The notes under the pieces: model-generated
Database searches by the model: none
Seen by the model: the letters and a program-made list of their open reading frames with translations, nothing else
What the model was told of the DNA's origin: nothing
Assembly: GCA_020248905.1 (NCBI GenBank)
Contig: JADCGR010000049.1
Coordinates: 1 to 64,000, forward strand
Length of the DNA: 64,000 bases
Reading direction: 5' to 3'
Origin: Curvibacter sp.
Lineage (GTDB): Bacteria > Pseudomonadota > Gammaproteobacteria > Burkholderiales > Burkholderiaceae_C
Program-made: the position numbers and the translations under genes
Shown here: piece after piece, positions 52,700 to 61,483 of the stretch
Position numbering within the stretch: the first letter of the stretch is position 1
Layout of the letters: each line of letters starts with the position of its first letter

Positions 52700-53586
52700 G
52701 CCCCTCCCGGACGCTCAGCGGCATGCTGTTCGCACTTGCCGCGCTGGCCTGCTTTGCCGCGCTCGACACTTCGGCCAAGGTGGTGGCGCTGACGCTGCCC
52801 GTCTTGCTCGGCCTGTGGTTTCGCTACATCTTCCAGGCTGTGATCACCACGGCCGTGGTGCTGCCGCAGCGCGGCCGTTCACTTTTCCACACCCGGCGCC
52901 TCGGGGCCCAGTTGCTGCGGGGCGTGCTGCTCACGGTAAGCAGCCTGTTCACTTTTTTGAGCGTCAAGTACATGCCACTGGGTGAGTTCACGGCCATTGC
53001 CATGGTGACGCCGCTGGTCGTCACGCTGCTGGCGGCCACCTGGCTGGGCGAGAGGGTGTCGCGCCTGCGCTGGCTGCTGGTGAGCGGCGGCTTTGTGGGC
53101 ACGCTCATCATCATCCGGCCTGGTGGGGAGCTGTTTGGCTGGTTCACGCTGCTGCCGCTGAGCATGGTGGCCACCTACTCTGCTTTCCAAATCCTCACAA
53201 GTAAGCTCGTAAAGACCGAAGACCCGGTCACGATGCACGTGTACACGGGCTGGGCCGGAACAGTACTGTCTTCACTGGCCCTGCCCTTCGTCTGGGTCAC
53301 GCCACGCACCGCCACCGAATGGACCGCCCTGCTGCTGATGGGGCTGATGGGGACCATCGGCCACTTCCTGCTAATCCTGGCGTACCGGCGCACACCGGCT
53401 GCAACGCTCACGCCCCTGCTCTACACCCAGATCGCCTTTGCCATGCTGGCAGGCTGGATCGTCTTCAGCCATGTGCCTGACGGCTGGTCGCTGCTGGGCA
53501 TGACGCTGATCGCCTTCTGCGGTGCGGCCAGTGCATGGCTGGCCCTGCTGGAGAACCGCGTCAAGCAGGACCCGCTGGAAGTCTGA
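52696..53586 (+). CDS. EamA/DMT family transporter
   Basis: Ten-TM profile; ATG overlaps previous stop. Confidence 0.9.
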   Translation: MSPSRTLSGMLFALAALACFAALDTSAKVVALTLPVLLGLWFRYIFQAVITTAVVLPQRGRSLFHTRRLGAQLLRGVLLTVSSLFTFLSVKYMPLGEFTAIAMVTPLVVTLLAATWLGERVSRLRWLLVSGGFVGTLIIIRPGGELFGWFTLLPLSMVATYSAFQILTSKLVKTEDPVTMHVYTGWAGTVLSSLALPFVWVTPRTATEWTALLLMGLMGTIGHFLLILAYRRTPAATLTPLLYTQIAFAMLAGWIVFSHVPDGWSLLGMTLIAFCGAASAWLALLENRVKQDPLEV

Positions 53587-53601
53587 GGAAGCGGTAGACC
53601 C

Positions 53602-54228
53602 ATGGCCCAGCTCTTTGAGGTCCACCCGGAGAACCCGCAGGTGCGTCTGCTCAAGCAGGCGGCGGCGCTTCTGGCGCAGGGGGGCGTGCTGGCCGTGCCT
53701 ACAGATTCGAGCTACGCCCTGGTGTGCCACCTTGACGACAAGGCGGCGGCCGACCGGCTGCGCGCCATCCGCCAGGTGGACGAGAAACACCACCTCACCC
53801 TGCTCTGCCGGGATCTGTCCGAACTGGCCAACTATGCGCGCGTGGACAACCGGCAGTACCGCCTGCTCAAGGCCGCCACGCCCGGGCCGTGGACCTTCAT
53901 CCTTGAAGCGACGAAGGAAGTGCCGCGCCGCGTGAGCCATCCCTCGCGCAAGACCATCGGCCTGCGCGTGCCCGAACACAAGGTGCTGCACGAGCTGCTG
54001 GCCCTGCACGCGGGCGGGCCCCTGCTGGCCGCCACCCTGATTCCCGCTGGTGAAGCCGACCCGCTCAACGATGCGCAGGAGATTCGCGAGCGCTACCAGC
54101 ACCAGCTAGCGGCCGTGGTCGACGCGGGGGCCTGCCCGCACGAGCCCACCACGGTCATCGACTTGAGTGGTGACACGCCCGAGGTGCTGCGCAGGGGCCG
54201 CGGCGATCCCGCCCGGCTGGGGCTCTGA
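53602..54228 (+). CDS. YciO/Sua5 family L-threonylcarbamoyladenylate synthase-like protein
   Basis: GGVLAVPTDSSYALVCHLDDKAAADRLRAIRQVDEKHHLTLLCRDLSEL; TPGPWTFILEATKEVPRR. Confidence 0.9.
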   Translation: MAQLFEVHPENPQVRLLKQAAALLAQGGVLAVPTDSSYALVCHLDDKAAADRLRAIRQVDEKHHLTLLCRDLSELANYARVDNRQYRLLKAATPGPWTFILEATKEVPRRVSHPSRKTIGLRVPEHKVLHELLALHAGGPLLAATLIPAGEADPLNDAQEIRERYQHQLAAVVDAGACPHEPTTVIDLSGDTPEVLRRGRGDPARLGL

Positions 54229-54314
54229 ACCATCCTGGTCGCCCCTGGCCTGAGCAAGGGCCAGCTTGGAGAGACCCAGCTGCACACGGGCCGCTCTCTG
54301 AGACAATTCCCTCC

Positions 54315-54995
54315 GTGGATTTCAACAACCTGATTCAGACCGTCCTCGTCTACGCCCTGCCGGTGCTGTTCGCCATCACCGTACATGAGGCGGCCCATGG
54401 CTACGCCGCTCGCCACTTTGGCGATAACACTGCAGCCATGATGGGGCGGATCACGCTCAACCCGGTCAAGCACATTGATCCCATCGGCACCCTGCTGATG
54501 CCCGTGCTGCTCTACTTCGCCACGGCGGGGGCCTTTTTGTTCGGCTACGCCAAACCCGTGCCTGTGCGCTTTGACCAGCTGCGTAACCCCAAGCGCGACA
54601 TGATCTGGGTGGCGCTGGCGGGCCCGGGCGCTAATTTGGCCCAGGCGGTACTGTGGGGCGCGCTGCTTTACCTGCTGCTGGGCGGTGGCGTGCAGGAGCG
54701 CTTCTTCCTGGAGATGTGCCGCGCTGGCGTGCTGGTCAACGTGGTCATGTTTGCCTTCAATCTCTTCCCGCTACCACCGTTGGACGGCGGGCGCATCCTG
54801 GTCGGCCTGCTGCCCTGGAAGCAGGCGGTGCTGGTTTCACGCATCGAGCCCTGGGGCTTCTTCATCGTCATGGGCCTGGTCATCGCCGGTGTGATCAGCG
54901 CGCTCTGGATGAAGCCGGTCATGGGCCTGCTACGGCTTGCTCGATATCCTGCTGACCCCTTTCACCTTTCTGATCCGCTGAGACTCACCGCATGA
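54315..54995 (+). CDS. M50 family (site-2 protease-like) metalloprotease; C-terminus apparently frameshifted
   Basis: FAITVHEAAHGYAARHFGDNTAAMMGRITLNPVKHIDPIGT; FNLFPLPPLDGGRIL; GTG start. Confidence 0.9.
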   Translation: MDFNNLIQTVLVYALPVLFAITVHEAAHGYAARHFGDNTAAMMGRITLNPVKHIDPIGTLLMPVLLYFATAGAFLFGYAKPVPVRFDQLRNPKRDMIWVALAGPGANLAQAVLWGALLYLLLGGGVQERFFLEMCRAGVLVNVVMFAFNLFPLPPLDGGRILVGLLPWKQAVLVSRIEPWGFFIVMGLVIAGVISALWMKPVMGLLRLARYPADPFHLSDPLRLTA

Positions 54996-56293
54996 GCAAG
55001 AGTATCGTCCGCGTCCTGACCGGTATCACCACCTCGGGCACGCCCCATCTGGGCAACTACGTCGGCGCCATCCGCCCGGCTGTCGCTGCCAGCCGCGCTG
55101 CGGGCGTCGAGAGCTTCTACTTCCTGGCGGATTACCACGCCCTGATCAAGGTGGACGACCCGGCGCGCATCCAACGCAGCACGCTGGAGATCGCCGCGAG
55201 CTGGATCGCCTGCGGCCTGGACCCGGAGCGCGTGATGTTCTATCGCCAGTCCGACATCCCCGAGATTCCCGAGCTCACCTGGTTCCTCACCTGCGTCTGC
55301 GGCAAAGGCCTGCTCAACCGCGCGCACGCCTACAAGGCGGCGGTGGACAAGAATAACGCGGCGCAGGTGGACCCGGATTCCGATGTGACCGCCGGCCTCT
55401 TCATGTACCCGGTGCTCATGGCCGCCGACATCCTGATGTTCAAAGCCCACCGCGTGCCGGTGGGGCGCGACCAGATCCAGCACATCGAGATGGCCCGCGA
55501 CATGGCCGCGAGCTTTAACCATCTGTATGGCGAGCACTTTGTGCTGCCCGAAGCGCAGATCGAGGAGGCCGTGGCCACCTTGCCCGGGCTGGATGGCCGC
55601 AAGATGAGCAAGAGCTACGACAACACCATCCCGCTGTTCGCGTCGCGCGAGCAGCTGAGGAAGCTCATCGCTGGCATCAAGACCGATTCGCGCGCACCCG
55701 GCGAGCCCAAGGACACCGAGGGCTCGGCGCTATTCCAGATTTACCAGGCCTTCGCCACGCCACAGGAAACCGCACAGCTGCGTGCCGATTACGCGGCCGG
55801 CATTGCATGGGCGGACGCCAAGAACAAGCTCTTCGAACGCATCGACAGCGAGATCGCACCCCTGCGAGCAGCCTACGAAGACCTGATGACCCACCCCGAA
55901 AGGCTCGAAGCCTTGCTCCAGGCCGGTGCGGTCAAAGCCCGCAGCATCGCCACACCGTTCACCAGCAAATTGCGCCATGCCGTGGGCCTGCGCGACCTGC
56001 GGGCGCAGACGGGCCTCGGCGCGCAGAAAAAAGACAAGGCGGCGTTACCGAGTTTCAAACAGTACCGCGAGGACGACGGCCAGTTCTACTTCAAGCTCGT
56101 CGACGCGCAGGGCAAGCTGCTGCTGCAAAGCGAAGGGTTTGCCAGCCCCCGAGAAGCCGGGCAGGCCGTCAAACGCCTGCAGCAGCCCGTCCTCGCGCTG
56201 GCCGAGCTGCTCCAAGAGATACGGGTGAAACATGTGGTTACCGTGCAGGAGCTTGAGTCTGCGCTACAAACGATGCTCGCCGCCCGGGATTGA
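54992..56293 (+). CDS. trpS: tryptophan--tRNA ligase
   Basis: VLTGITTSGTPHLGNYVGAIRP; GRKMSKSYDNTIPLF. Confidence 0.95.
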   Translation: MSKSIVRVLTGITTSGTPHLGNYVGAIRPAVAASRAAGVESFYFLADYHALIKVDDPARIQRSTLEIAASWIACGLDPERVMFYRQSDIPEIPELTWFLTCVCGKGLLNRAHAYKAAVDKNNAAQVDPDSDVTAGLFMYPVLMAADILMFKAHRVPVGRDQIQHIEMARDMAASFNHLYGEHFVLPEAQIEEAVATLPGLDGRKMSKSYDNTIPLFASREQLRKLIAGIKTDSRAPGEPKDTEGSALFQIYQAFATPQETAQLRADYAAGIAWADAKNKLFERIDSEIAPLRAAYEDLMTHPERLEALLQAGAVKARSIATPFTSKLRHAVGLRDLRAQTGLGAQKKDKAALPSFKQYREDDGQFYFKLVDAQGKLLLQSEGFASPREAGQAVKRLQQPVLALAELLQEIRVKHVVTVQELESALQTMLAARD

Positions 56294-56381
56294 GACCGAT
56301 ACGCGCAACAGCGCCAGCCCATCCTGCGCTCACGGTCCTTGCGGACCGGTTCCCCGACCCGCCCAGAGGAGCAAGGAAGTC

Positions 56382-56678
56382 ATGACCATCACCCTACCCG
56401 CCGTCACGCGCAAACAGGCCGCCCTGTCGGATCATCGCCAGAGCTTTGACGAACTGTGCACGTGGATTGAAGCCCATCTTGACGAGCCCATCGGCTGGCA
56501 GGAACTCATGGCCCAGAGCGGCCTGGACCACCAGACCCTGAACGCACTTTTCTTCAAGTTTCTGAGCACCACGCCCATGGCCTGGATACGCAAACGCCGC
56601 GGGCTGAATCTGGCACCTACCAGCCCCATGCCCGTCGCATGCCAGCGTTTGATGCGCCCGGCCGTCGCGCCAGCCTGA
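56382..56678 (+). CDS. small AraC-like HTH protein
   Basis: LCTWIEAHLDEPIGWQELMAQSGLDHQTLNALFFKFLSTTPMAWIRKRRGLNLA; 98 aa; RBS-like GGAGCAAGGAAG upstream. Confidence 0.65.
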   Translation: MTITLPAVTRKQAALSDHRQSFDELCTWIEAHLDEPIGWQELMAQSGLDHQTLNALFFKFLSTTPMAWIRKRRGLNLAPTSPMPVACQRLMRPAVAPA

Positions 56679-56734
56679 AGAGTCCAAGGCCATGGCAACC
56701 CGCGCGCTGCTACAATGCGTCGCTCCACAAAGCC

Positions 56735-56824
<90 letters not shown>

Positions 56825-57303
56825 CGCGACTGTCTTCAATTTTTCAATCGTTCAAATCGCCGATCGCAACTCATTGATCTGATTGAGTTTTCCGCGATCG
56901 CGCCGTACTACAGGTTTGAAAAAAGTCGCTGACGACCCGGGTTCACTCCGGTCTGAGACGGCGATTTGCTCAGCACCTCCTGACCACCATTTTGCTGAGC
57001 AAGTTAGAAAAACCCAATAAAGACAAGCGCTTGCGGGCATTTCCGCTGGCCTGAACCTCCGTACCACGGTCGGCAAAGTCAGGAGCTTTTGCGGGAGCCC
57101 GCGCCCCACGCGGGTTTTGAGCGGTGGGGATTCGAACTTTCGCTTAGCCTTAGCTAGCAGAGAGGACCGTTGCCGGTCATCAGTTTCCGCTGGCGACAGA
57201 CAACTTTCTGGCATCTCATCTCGTCGATCTTGGGTAGTAGATAGCCGCATCGTCTTCGCCAGCAAGTGGCGCCGCGGGGGCCGCACCAGGTCTCGGATCG
57301 CGT

Positions 57304-58062
57304 TTACTTCGGTTCGCTACCTACATGCTGCGTCGGTTCGGCGAGAAGCATCGACGGCGCCGCCCGCCCGGGGTTGAAGCCGTTCACCGCGTGGGCTGAG
57401 GCGTAGCCGATGGACACACCACAGATGAGTCGGTAGGGCGCCGGGATGTCGAAGGCTTGGCGCACCGGTCCACCCCAGGTGGCCAGAGCCCCCTGCGCGC
57501 ACGTGGCCAGTCCGTGGGCCTGCGCCGACAGCATCAGTGTCTGCAGGTAAATACCGGTGTCGAGCACCGAAAATTCGCGCAAGCCACTGTGCGCGAACAG
57601 AAACAAAGCGGTCGGTGCGCCAAAGAACTCGAAGTTGCGACGCATCTGGCTGTCGCGCGCCGCCCTGTCGTGATGACCGATACCCAGCAGATCGTAGAGG
57701 CCGCGACCGGTCTCGCGGCGGCGCGGCTGCAAGTCGTCCGGGTAGGCGAACTGGGTGTCGAAGTCGCCATCCGGGAGCCCGCGGCGGGCGAGCAGCAATT
57801 TGAGTTTGGCCAGCGCACTGCCATGCTGCGCCGCCATGCCGCGGTCGAACAAGCCGCAGAGCTCGGTGGCCAGCTGGTCGCGCAGCGCACCGCTGGCTAC
57901 CGCGATGCGGTAGGGCTGCGTGTTGGACCAGCTCGGCGCCCAACTGGCGTCCTCCAGCACCGCGTCGAGCACCTCCTGCGGGATGGGCCGCGGCAGGAAG
58001 TCGCGCACGCTGCGGCGGCTGCCGATAAGCGCCGATAACGCGGCTGCGTCGGCCGCGCTCAC
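57304..58062 (-). CDS. nitroreductase family protein
   Basis: SRRSVRDFLPRPIPQEVLDAVLEDASWAPSWSNTQPYRIAVASG. Confidence 0.93.
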   Translation of the reverse strand: MSAADAAALSALIGSRRSVRDFLPRPIPQEVLDAVLEDASWAPSWSNTQPYRIAVASGALRDQLATELCGLFDRGMAAQHGSALAKLKLLLARRGLPDGDFDTQFAYPDDLQPRRRETGRGLYDLLGIGHHDRAARDSQMRRNFEFFGAPTALFLFAHSGLREFSVLDTGIYLQTLMLSAQAHGLATCAQGALATWGGPVRQAFDIPAPYRLICGVSIGYASAHAVNGFNPGRAAPSMLLAEPTQHVGSEPK

Positions 58063-58967
58063 GGCATGGCTCCGCGGAAGCCCGGCGAGGTCTCATGCTC
58101 GCCAAACCAGTCCAGCACCTCACGCCACAGAGGTTCCGACTTGCGGCGAAAGTACCCCATGTGCCCAATGGACCCCAGGCCACGCTGCGCCGGATCAATG
58201 TCCACCGCCTGCCAGCGTGTGTTGCGGTAGCCAGCCATGAAGGCATCGCGCGAGGCTGGAGGAGCCCACCGGTCGTCCAGCGAGTTGGCTGCGACGATGG
58301 GGGTGGTGATGCGGTCAAAGCGCGCCGCGACGTGCGTCATGGCCGGGTCGTCGAAGAAGTAGCGCGGGTAGCGGCACCAGTGTTTCCAGTCGCGGTACAC
58401 GCCCAGCGGAAGATCTTCACCGAGCCCCAGCCGGCTCCATGCCAGGTAGCCGTGCCAGCGCACCAGTAACGGACCCACGATAAGCCACAGGAAGGCGACC
58501 TTCAGGCGCTCGGCAAAGGGCATCCAGCCGTTCCAGCCCGCGCCCGTGGCGAAGGTGTAGAAGCGCGCCACGCGATCGGCATTGGGCAGCAGGCCAAAGG
58601 CGTGGCCACCGAACGAGTGGCCCACCATGAACAGCGGCAGGCTCTCGTGTGCCATCGCGTCGACGGCGGCGGCCAGGTCCTGGTGCGCCCAGTCCAGGTA
58701 GGCCATGCGGAAGCCCTTGAGCGAGGCCGGGCGGGACAGGCCGATGCCGCGGTAGTCCAGCGTCAAGGTGGTGTAGCCCTGCGCGCTGGCGAACTCGGCA
58801 AAGGCCTTGTAGAAGAGCTGTGGCACGCCAGTGGCTCCCGCTACGACAAGGTGGCCGCGAACCGGGCTGCGGGCGAGGTAGCGAAGCGCGGTGATTGGGA
58901 CGCCGTCGCGCGGGGTCAGGATCAGAGTTTCGGCAGTCGCCGCTGGGGATGCGTTCGGGATCGTCAT
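58059..58967 (-). CDS. alpha/beta hydrolase
   Basis: LTLDYRGIGLSRP; MVGHSFGGHAFGL nucleophile elbow. Confidence 0.9.
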   Translation of the reverse strand: MTIPNASPAATAETLILTPRDGVPITALRYLARSPVRGHLVVAGATGVPQLFYKAFAEFASAQGYTTLTLDYRGIGLSRPASLKGFRMAYLDWAHQDLAAAVDAMAHESLPLFMVGHSFGGHAFGLLPNADRVARFYTFATGAGWNGWMPFAERLKVAFLWLIVGPLLVRWHGYLAWSRLGLGEDLPLGVYRDWKHWCRYPRYFFDDPAMTHVAARFDRITTPIVAANSLDDRWAPPASRDAFMAGYRNTRWQAVDIDPAQRGLGSIGHMGYFRRKSEPLWREVLDWFGEHETSPGFRGAMP

Positions 58968-58971
58968 GGGT

Positions 58972-59586
58972 TCAAGCTTTCGGTGTGTTGCGCCTGCCAA
59001 GGGATAGCCGCAGGAGGCCGACCAGCGCCTCGGAGGCGTCGCTCATGGCCTGCACGCTGCCGGCCACGCGTGCCTGCACCAGCGCGCCCTCGTAGGCTGA
59101 GACGATCAGCGCCGCAGCGCCGCGCGCCTGCTCGTGCGCCATACCGGCGCCGGCGAGCGCGTCTGCCAGGCGCGTCCGGATAGCGGAAAAGCCATCGGCC
59201 AACGCGGCGCGGATCGCCTCGTCATCGGGCGTGGACTCCAGCGCGATGGTGGCTAGCGGGCACCCGCTTGCGAAGCCGCTACCGGCCAGCACCCGCTGAG
59301 CCTGGGCCATCCAGGCGCCCAGTGCCTCCACAGGATCGCCGGTGCGCTGCATCACCTTATCGAGGTCGGCGCCAAGTTTTGCCACCACGAACTCGATCGC
59401 GCACACTGCGAGTTCGGCCTTGCCGCCCGGGAAGTGGTGGTACAGCACGCCCTTCGGCGCCCGGGCAGCCGTCAACAACTCGTTCAGGCCGACGCCGTGA
59501 TAGCCCCGCGTGCGCAGGGCATCGAGCATGGCCGCGACGAGACGATCGCGCGTGCCTGGGGCTGGGGTGGGAGTGTTTTTGGTCAC
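58972..59586 (-). CDS. TetR/AcrR family transcriptional regulator
   Basis: RDRLVAAMLDALRTRGYHGVGLNELLTAARAPKGVLYHHFPGGKAELA HTH; GTG start. Confidence 0.93.
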   Translation of the reverse strand: MTKNTPTPAPGTRDRLVAAMLDALRTRGYHGVGLNELLTAARAPKGVLYHHFPGGKAELAVCAIEFVVAKLGADLDKVMQRTGDPVEALGAWMAQAQRVLAGSGFASGCPLATIALESTPDDEAIRAALADGFSAIRTRLADALAGAGMAHEQARGAAALIVSAYEGALVQARVAGSVQAMSDASEALVGLLRLSLGRRNTPKA

Positions 59587-59598
59587 ACCAATACTCTA

Positions 59599-59614
59599 TA
59601 GACCGGTCGGTCTA
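59599..59614. promoter_or_regulatory. candidate TetR-family operator
   Basis: Dyad TAGACCG-GT-CGGTCTA 12 bp upstream of the TetR gene start. Confidence 0.75.
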
Positions 59615-59963
59615 GTGTCAATCGACAGTTGCTCGTTCCCCCGCCGTCTATGCAACTCTGGGCATCCTTGGTGCGCAGAAGTGCCGCGGTTGCAGATATC
59701 GACGAAATTCTTCTGGGAAGGCAACAGGCGCGTGGCTGAATCTCGTCAGCACATCGCACTGATCGTCGGCTCTATGGCGTGGAATCGAGGCGAGTGAATG
59801 TCGCGTCTGGGTCGTAAGCTGCCTCGTGTCGACGATCGAGTTCGTATCCCCACCGCCACCAAAATCGACCCCCTCAGCAGTTGAGCAAGTTAGTGCTGTG
59901 ATGGCTGCTGGCCCGCCAAGACAAGACCTTCAAACTCGCTCAGGCAAGATACTTGGCGCTCAG

Positions 59964-59989
59964 AGCCCCGCACCACGCGGGGCTTTTTT
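59964..59989 (+). terminator. Rho-independent terminator (orphan)
   Basis: AGCCCCGC-ACCAC-GCGGGGCT followed by TTTTT. Confidence 0.75.
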
Positions 59990-60083
59990 GCTATGGGCTT
60001 TTCTGACTGCGACTCCGGCCGGGGCGCCCCAAAAGCCGTCTCAGACGCTCCGCGGCTCAGAACCCTCTGACTTTCCGAGAGGG

Positions 60084-60134
60084 CGGTACGGCACCAGGGG
60101 TTTCCGGATGGCGGCCGAATTTCGTGCCGTACCG
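60084..60134. repeat. 11-bp perfect inverted repeat CGGTACGGCAC...GTGCCGTACCG, 29-nt spacer
   Basis: Read directly from sequence. Confidence 0.85.
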
Positions 60135-60146
60135 AATAGCGTCGCG

Positions 60147-60404
60147 CTAGACCCCAAGATCCTGCAGCAACCCTGGAGTCGGCTGCATCTCAGACATAAA
60201 GAAATGGTCACGCCGCCTTGTGCGGGCGACATGCAGCAGACGTCGCTCCGTGTTGTAGACCTCTTCGAGGTCTGAACTGTCCGAAACCGATTCGATCCGG
60301 TCCTGCAAGGGGATCACCTCGTCATCGCACGCCATGCACATACTGGCATGCGTGAGAAGTCCAGCGACGCTCACCCGCTGATGAACGCCAGCGTATGCCC
60401 CCAA
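60147..60404 (-). pseudogene. C-terminal remnant of a UvrD-like (SF1) helicase
   Basis: MACDDEVIPLQDRIESVSDSSDLEEVYNTERRLLHVARTRRRDHFFMSEMQPTPGLLQDLG resembles motif VI region (…YVACTRARDHLLV…); no N-terminal part. Confidence 0.65.
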
Positions 60405-60517
60405 AGCATAGCCGGCTGCGCCTTGCCTACAGCAAAAAGACGGTGCGGCGTCTGTGCCCCCGCTGCGAAGTCTCGTTTTGGGGGCGGAGTGTCGCTGCCG
60501 AAAGCCCCCGTCGTACG

Positions 60518-61207
60518 TCAGAGCTCCGACAGCTTTGATCGCGGGATCAGCTTCCAGATCTGCGCGGTGCCGCTCTTGGGCAATTCGATGCGGTAGATCT
60601 CGTCGTTACCTTGGTTGATGGCACTTGCGCCTTCTTTGGTGGGTACGCCGATCAGATGCGACACGAGAAGTGGATTGATTCCGCCATGCCCCACGATGAC
60701 GATCGTGCCGCCGTTCGGATGTTGAGCGCGAATATGTTGCAGGGCATTCTCTGCGCGGCGCGACTGACTCTCGAGTGTCTCGCCTCCTTCCATATTGTCA
60801 TCCCAGGTAAACCGCCGCTTGTTCCAATCTGCCAACACGGCAGGGTCCTTGTCATTTGCTCCCTCGAACTTGCCGAAAAATCGCTCACGCAAATCGTCCA
60901 TCGGTCGAATCGGCGCCCGCCCCTCAAAAACCTCTGCGGTCTGTCTTGCGCGTTGATGTGAGCTCGTGTAAACAGCGTCGATCGATACGCTCGACAGGGT
61001 ACGACCCAGGGTCGCCGCCTGCTCGCGACCCGTCGCATTAAGCGGGTTATCGGTCCCTCCCTGAATGCGTCCTTGAAGATTCCAGTCGGTCTGGCCATGT
61101 CGAACCACATACACCGTGAGTTGCGCGTGAGCGGCCGCCGCAAGCAGGGTAAGGGTCAGGCCGAATAACGCTCCGCGAAGACCGCGAAGAAATGAAACCA
61201 AATTCAT
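60518..61207 (-). CDS. secreted histidine phosphatase family protein (phosphoglycerate mutase-like)
   Basis: Signal peptide; LTVYVVRHGQTDWNLQGRIQGGTDNPLNATGREQA; IVIVGHGG. Confidence 0.92.
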   Translation of the reverse strand: MNLVSFLRGLRGALFGLTLTLLAAAAHAQLTVYVVRHGQTDWNLQGRIQGGTDNPLNATGREQAATLGRTLSSVSIDAVYTSSHQRARQTAEVFEGRAPIRPMDDLRERFFGKFEGANDKDPAVLADWNKRRFTWDDNMEGGETLESQSRRAENALQHIRAQHPNGGTIVIVGHGGINPLLVSHLIGVPTKEGASAINQGNDEIYRIELPKSGTAQIWKLIPRSKLSEL

Positions 61208-61353
61208 AGATGTCTCCAAGAAAATTAGCAAACACGGCCGGTGCGATCAAAGTTCAGCACACGGGTCATGGTCAGCCTCATCGGGGTACCGCAGCGCAAG
61301 GAAGGCCTTGCATCGTCCACCGCAGGCACCTACTGAGACACCCGAATCTAGTA

Positions 61354-61367
61354 CCGTCACATGACGG
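61354..61367. promoter_or_regulatory. palindromic candidate operator CCGTCA-CA-TGACGG
   Basis: Dyad in the divergent intergenic region; half-site-like TGACGG repeats at about 61380. Confidence 0.4.
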
Positions 61368-61483
61368 CGATATTTCACCAGTGACGGAATTTCCGTGTTG
61401 CGGATCTCGGCGATAACGTCATCAGCGTGTCATACAAGCTCCAAAATAATGCACTCGCTCCCATCACATTTAAGGAGAGTCCT

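Noticed and set aside
57105-57160. tRNA-like fragment GGTGGGGATTCGAAC after tRNA-Ser
   Set aside because: Only a T-arm-like string; no cloverleaf or anticodon arm could be built.
56852-57286. 144-aa minus-strand ORF between tRNA-Ser and the nitroreductase gene
   Set aside because: No recognisable motif and irregular composition; likely non-coding or a degraded remnant.
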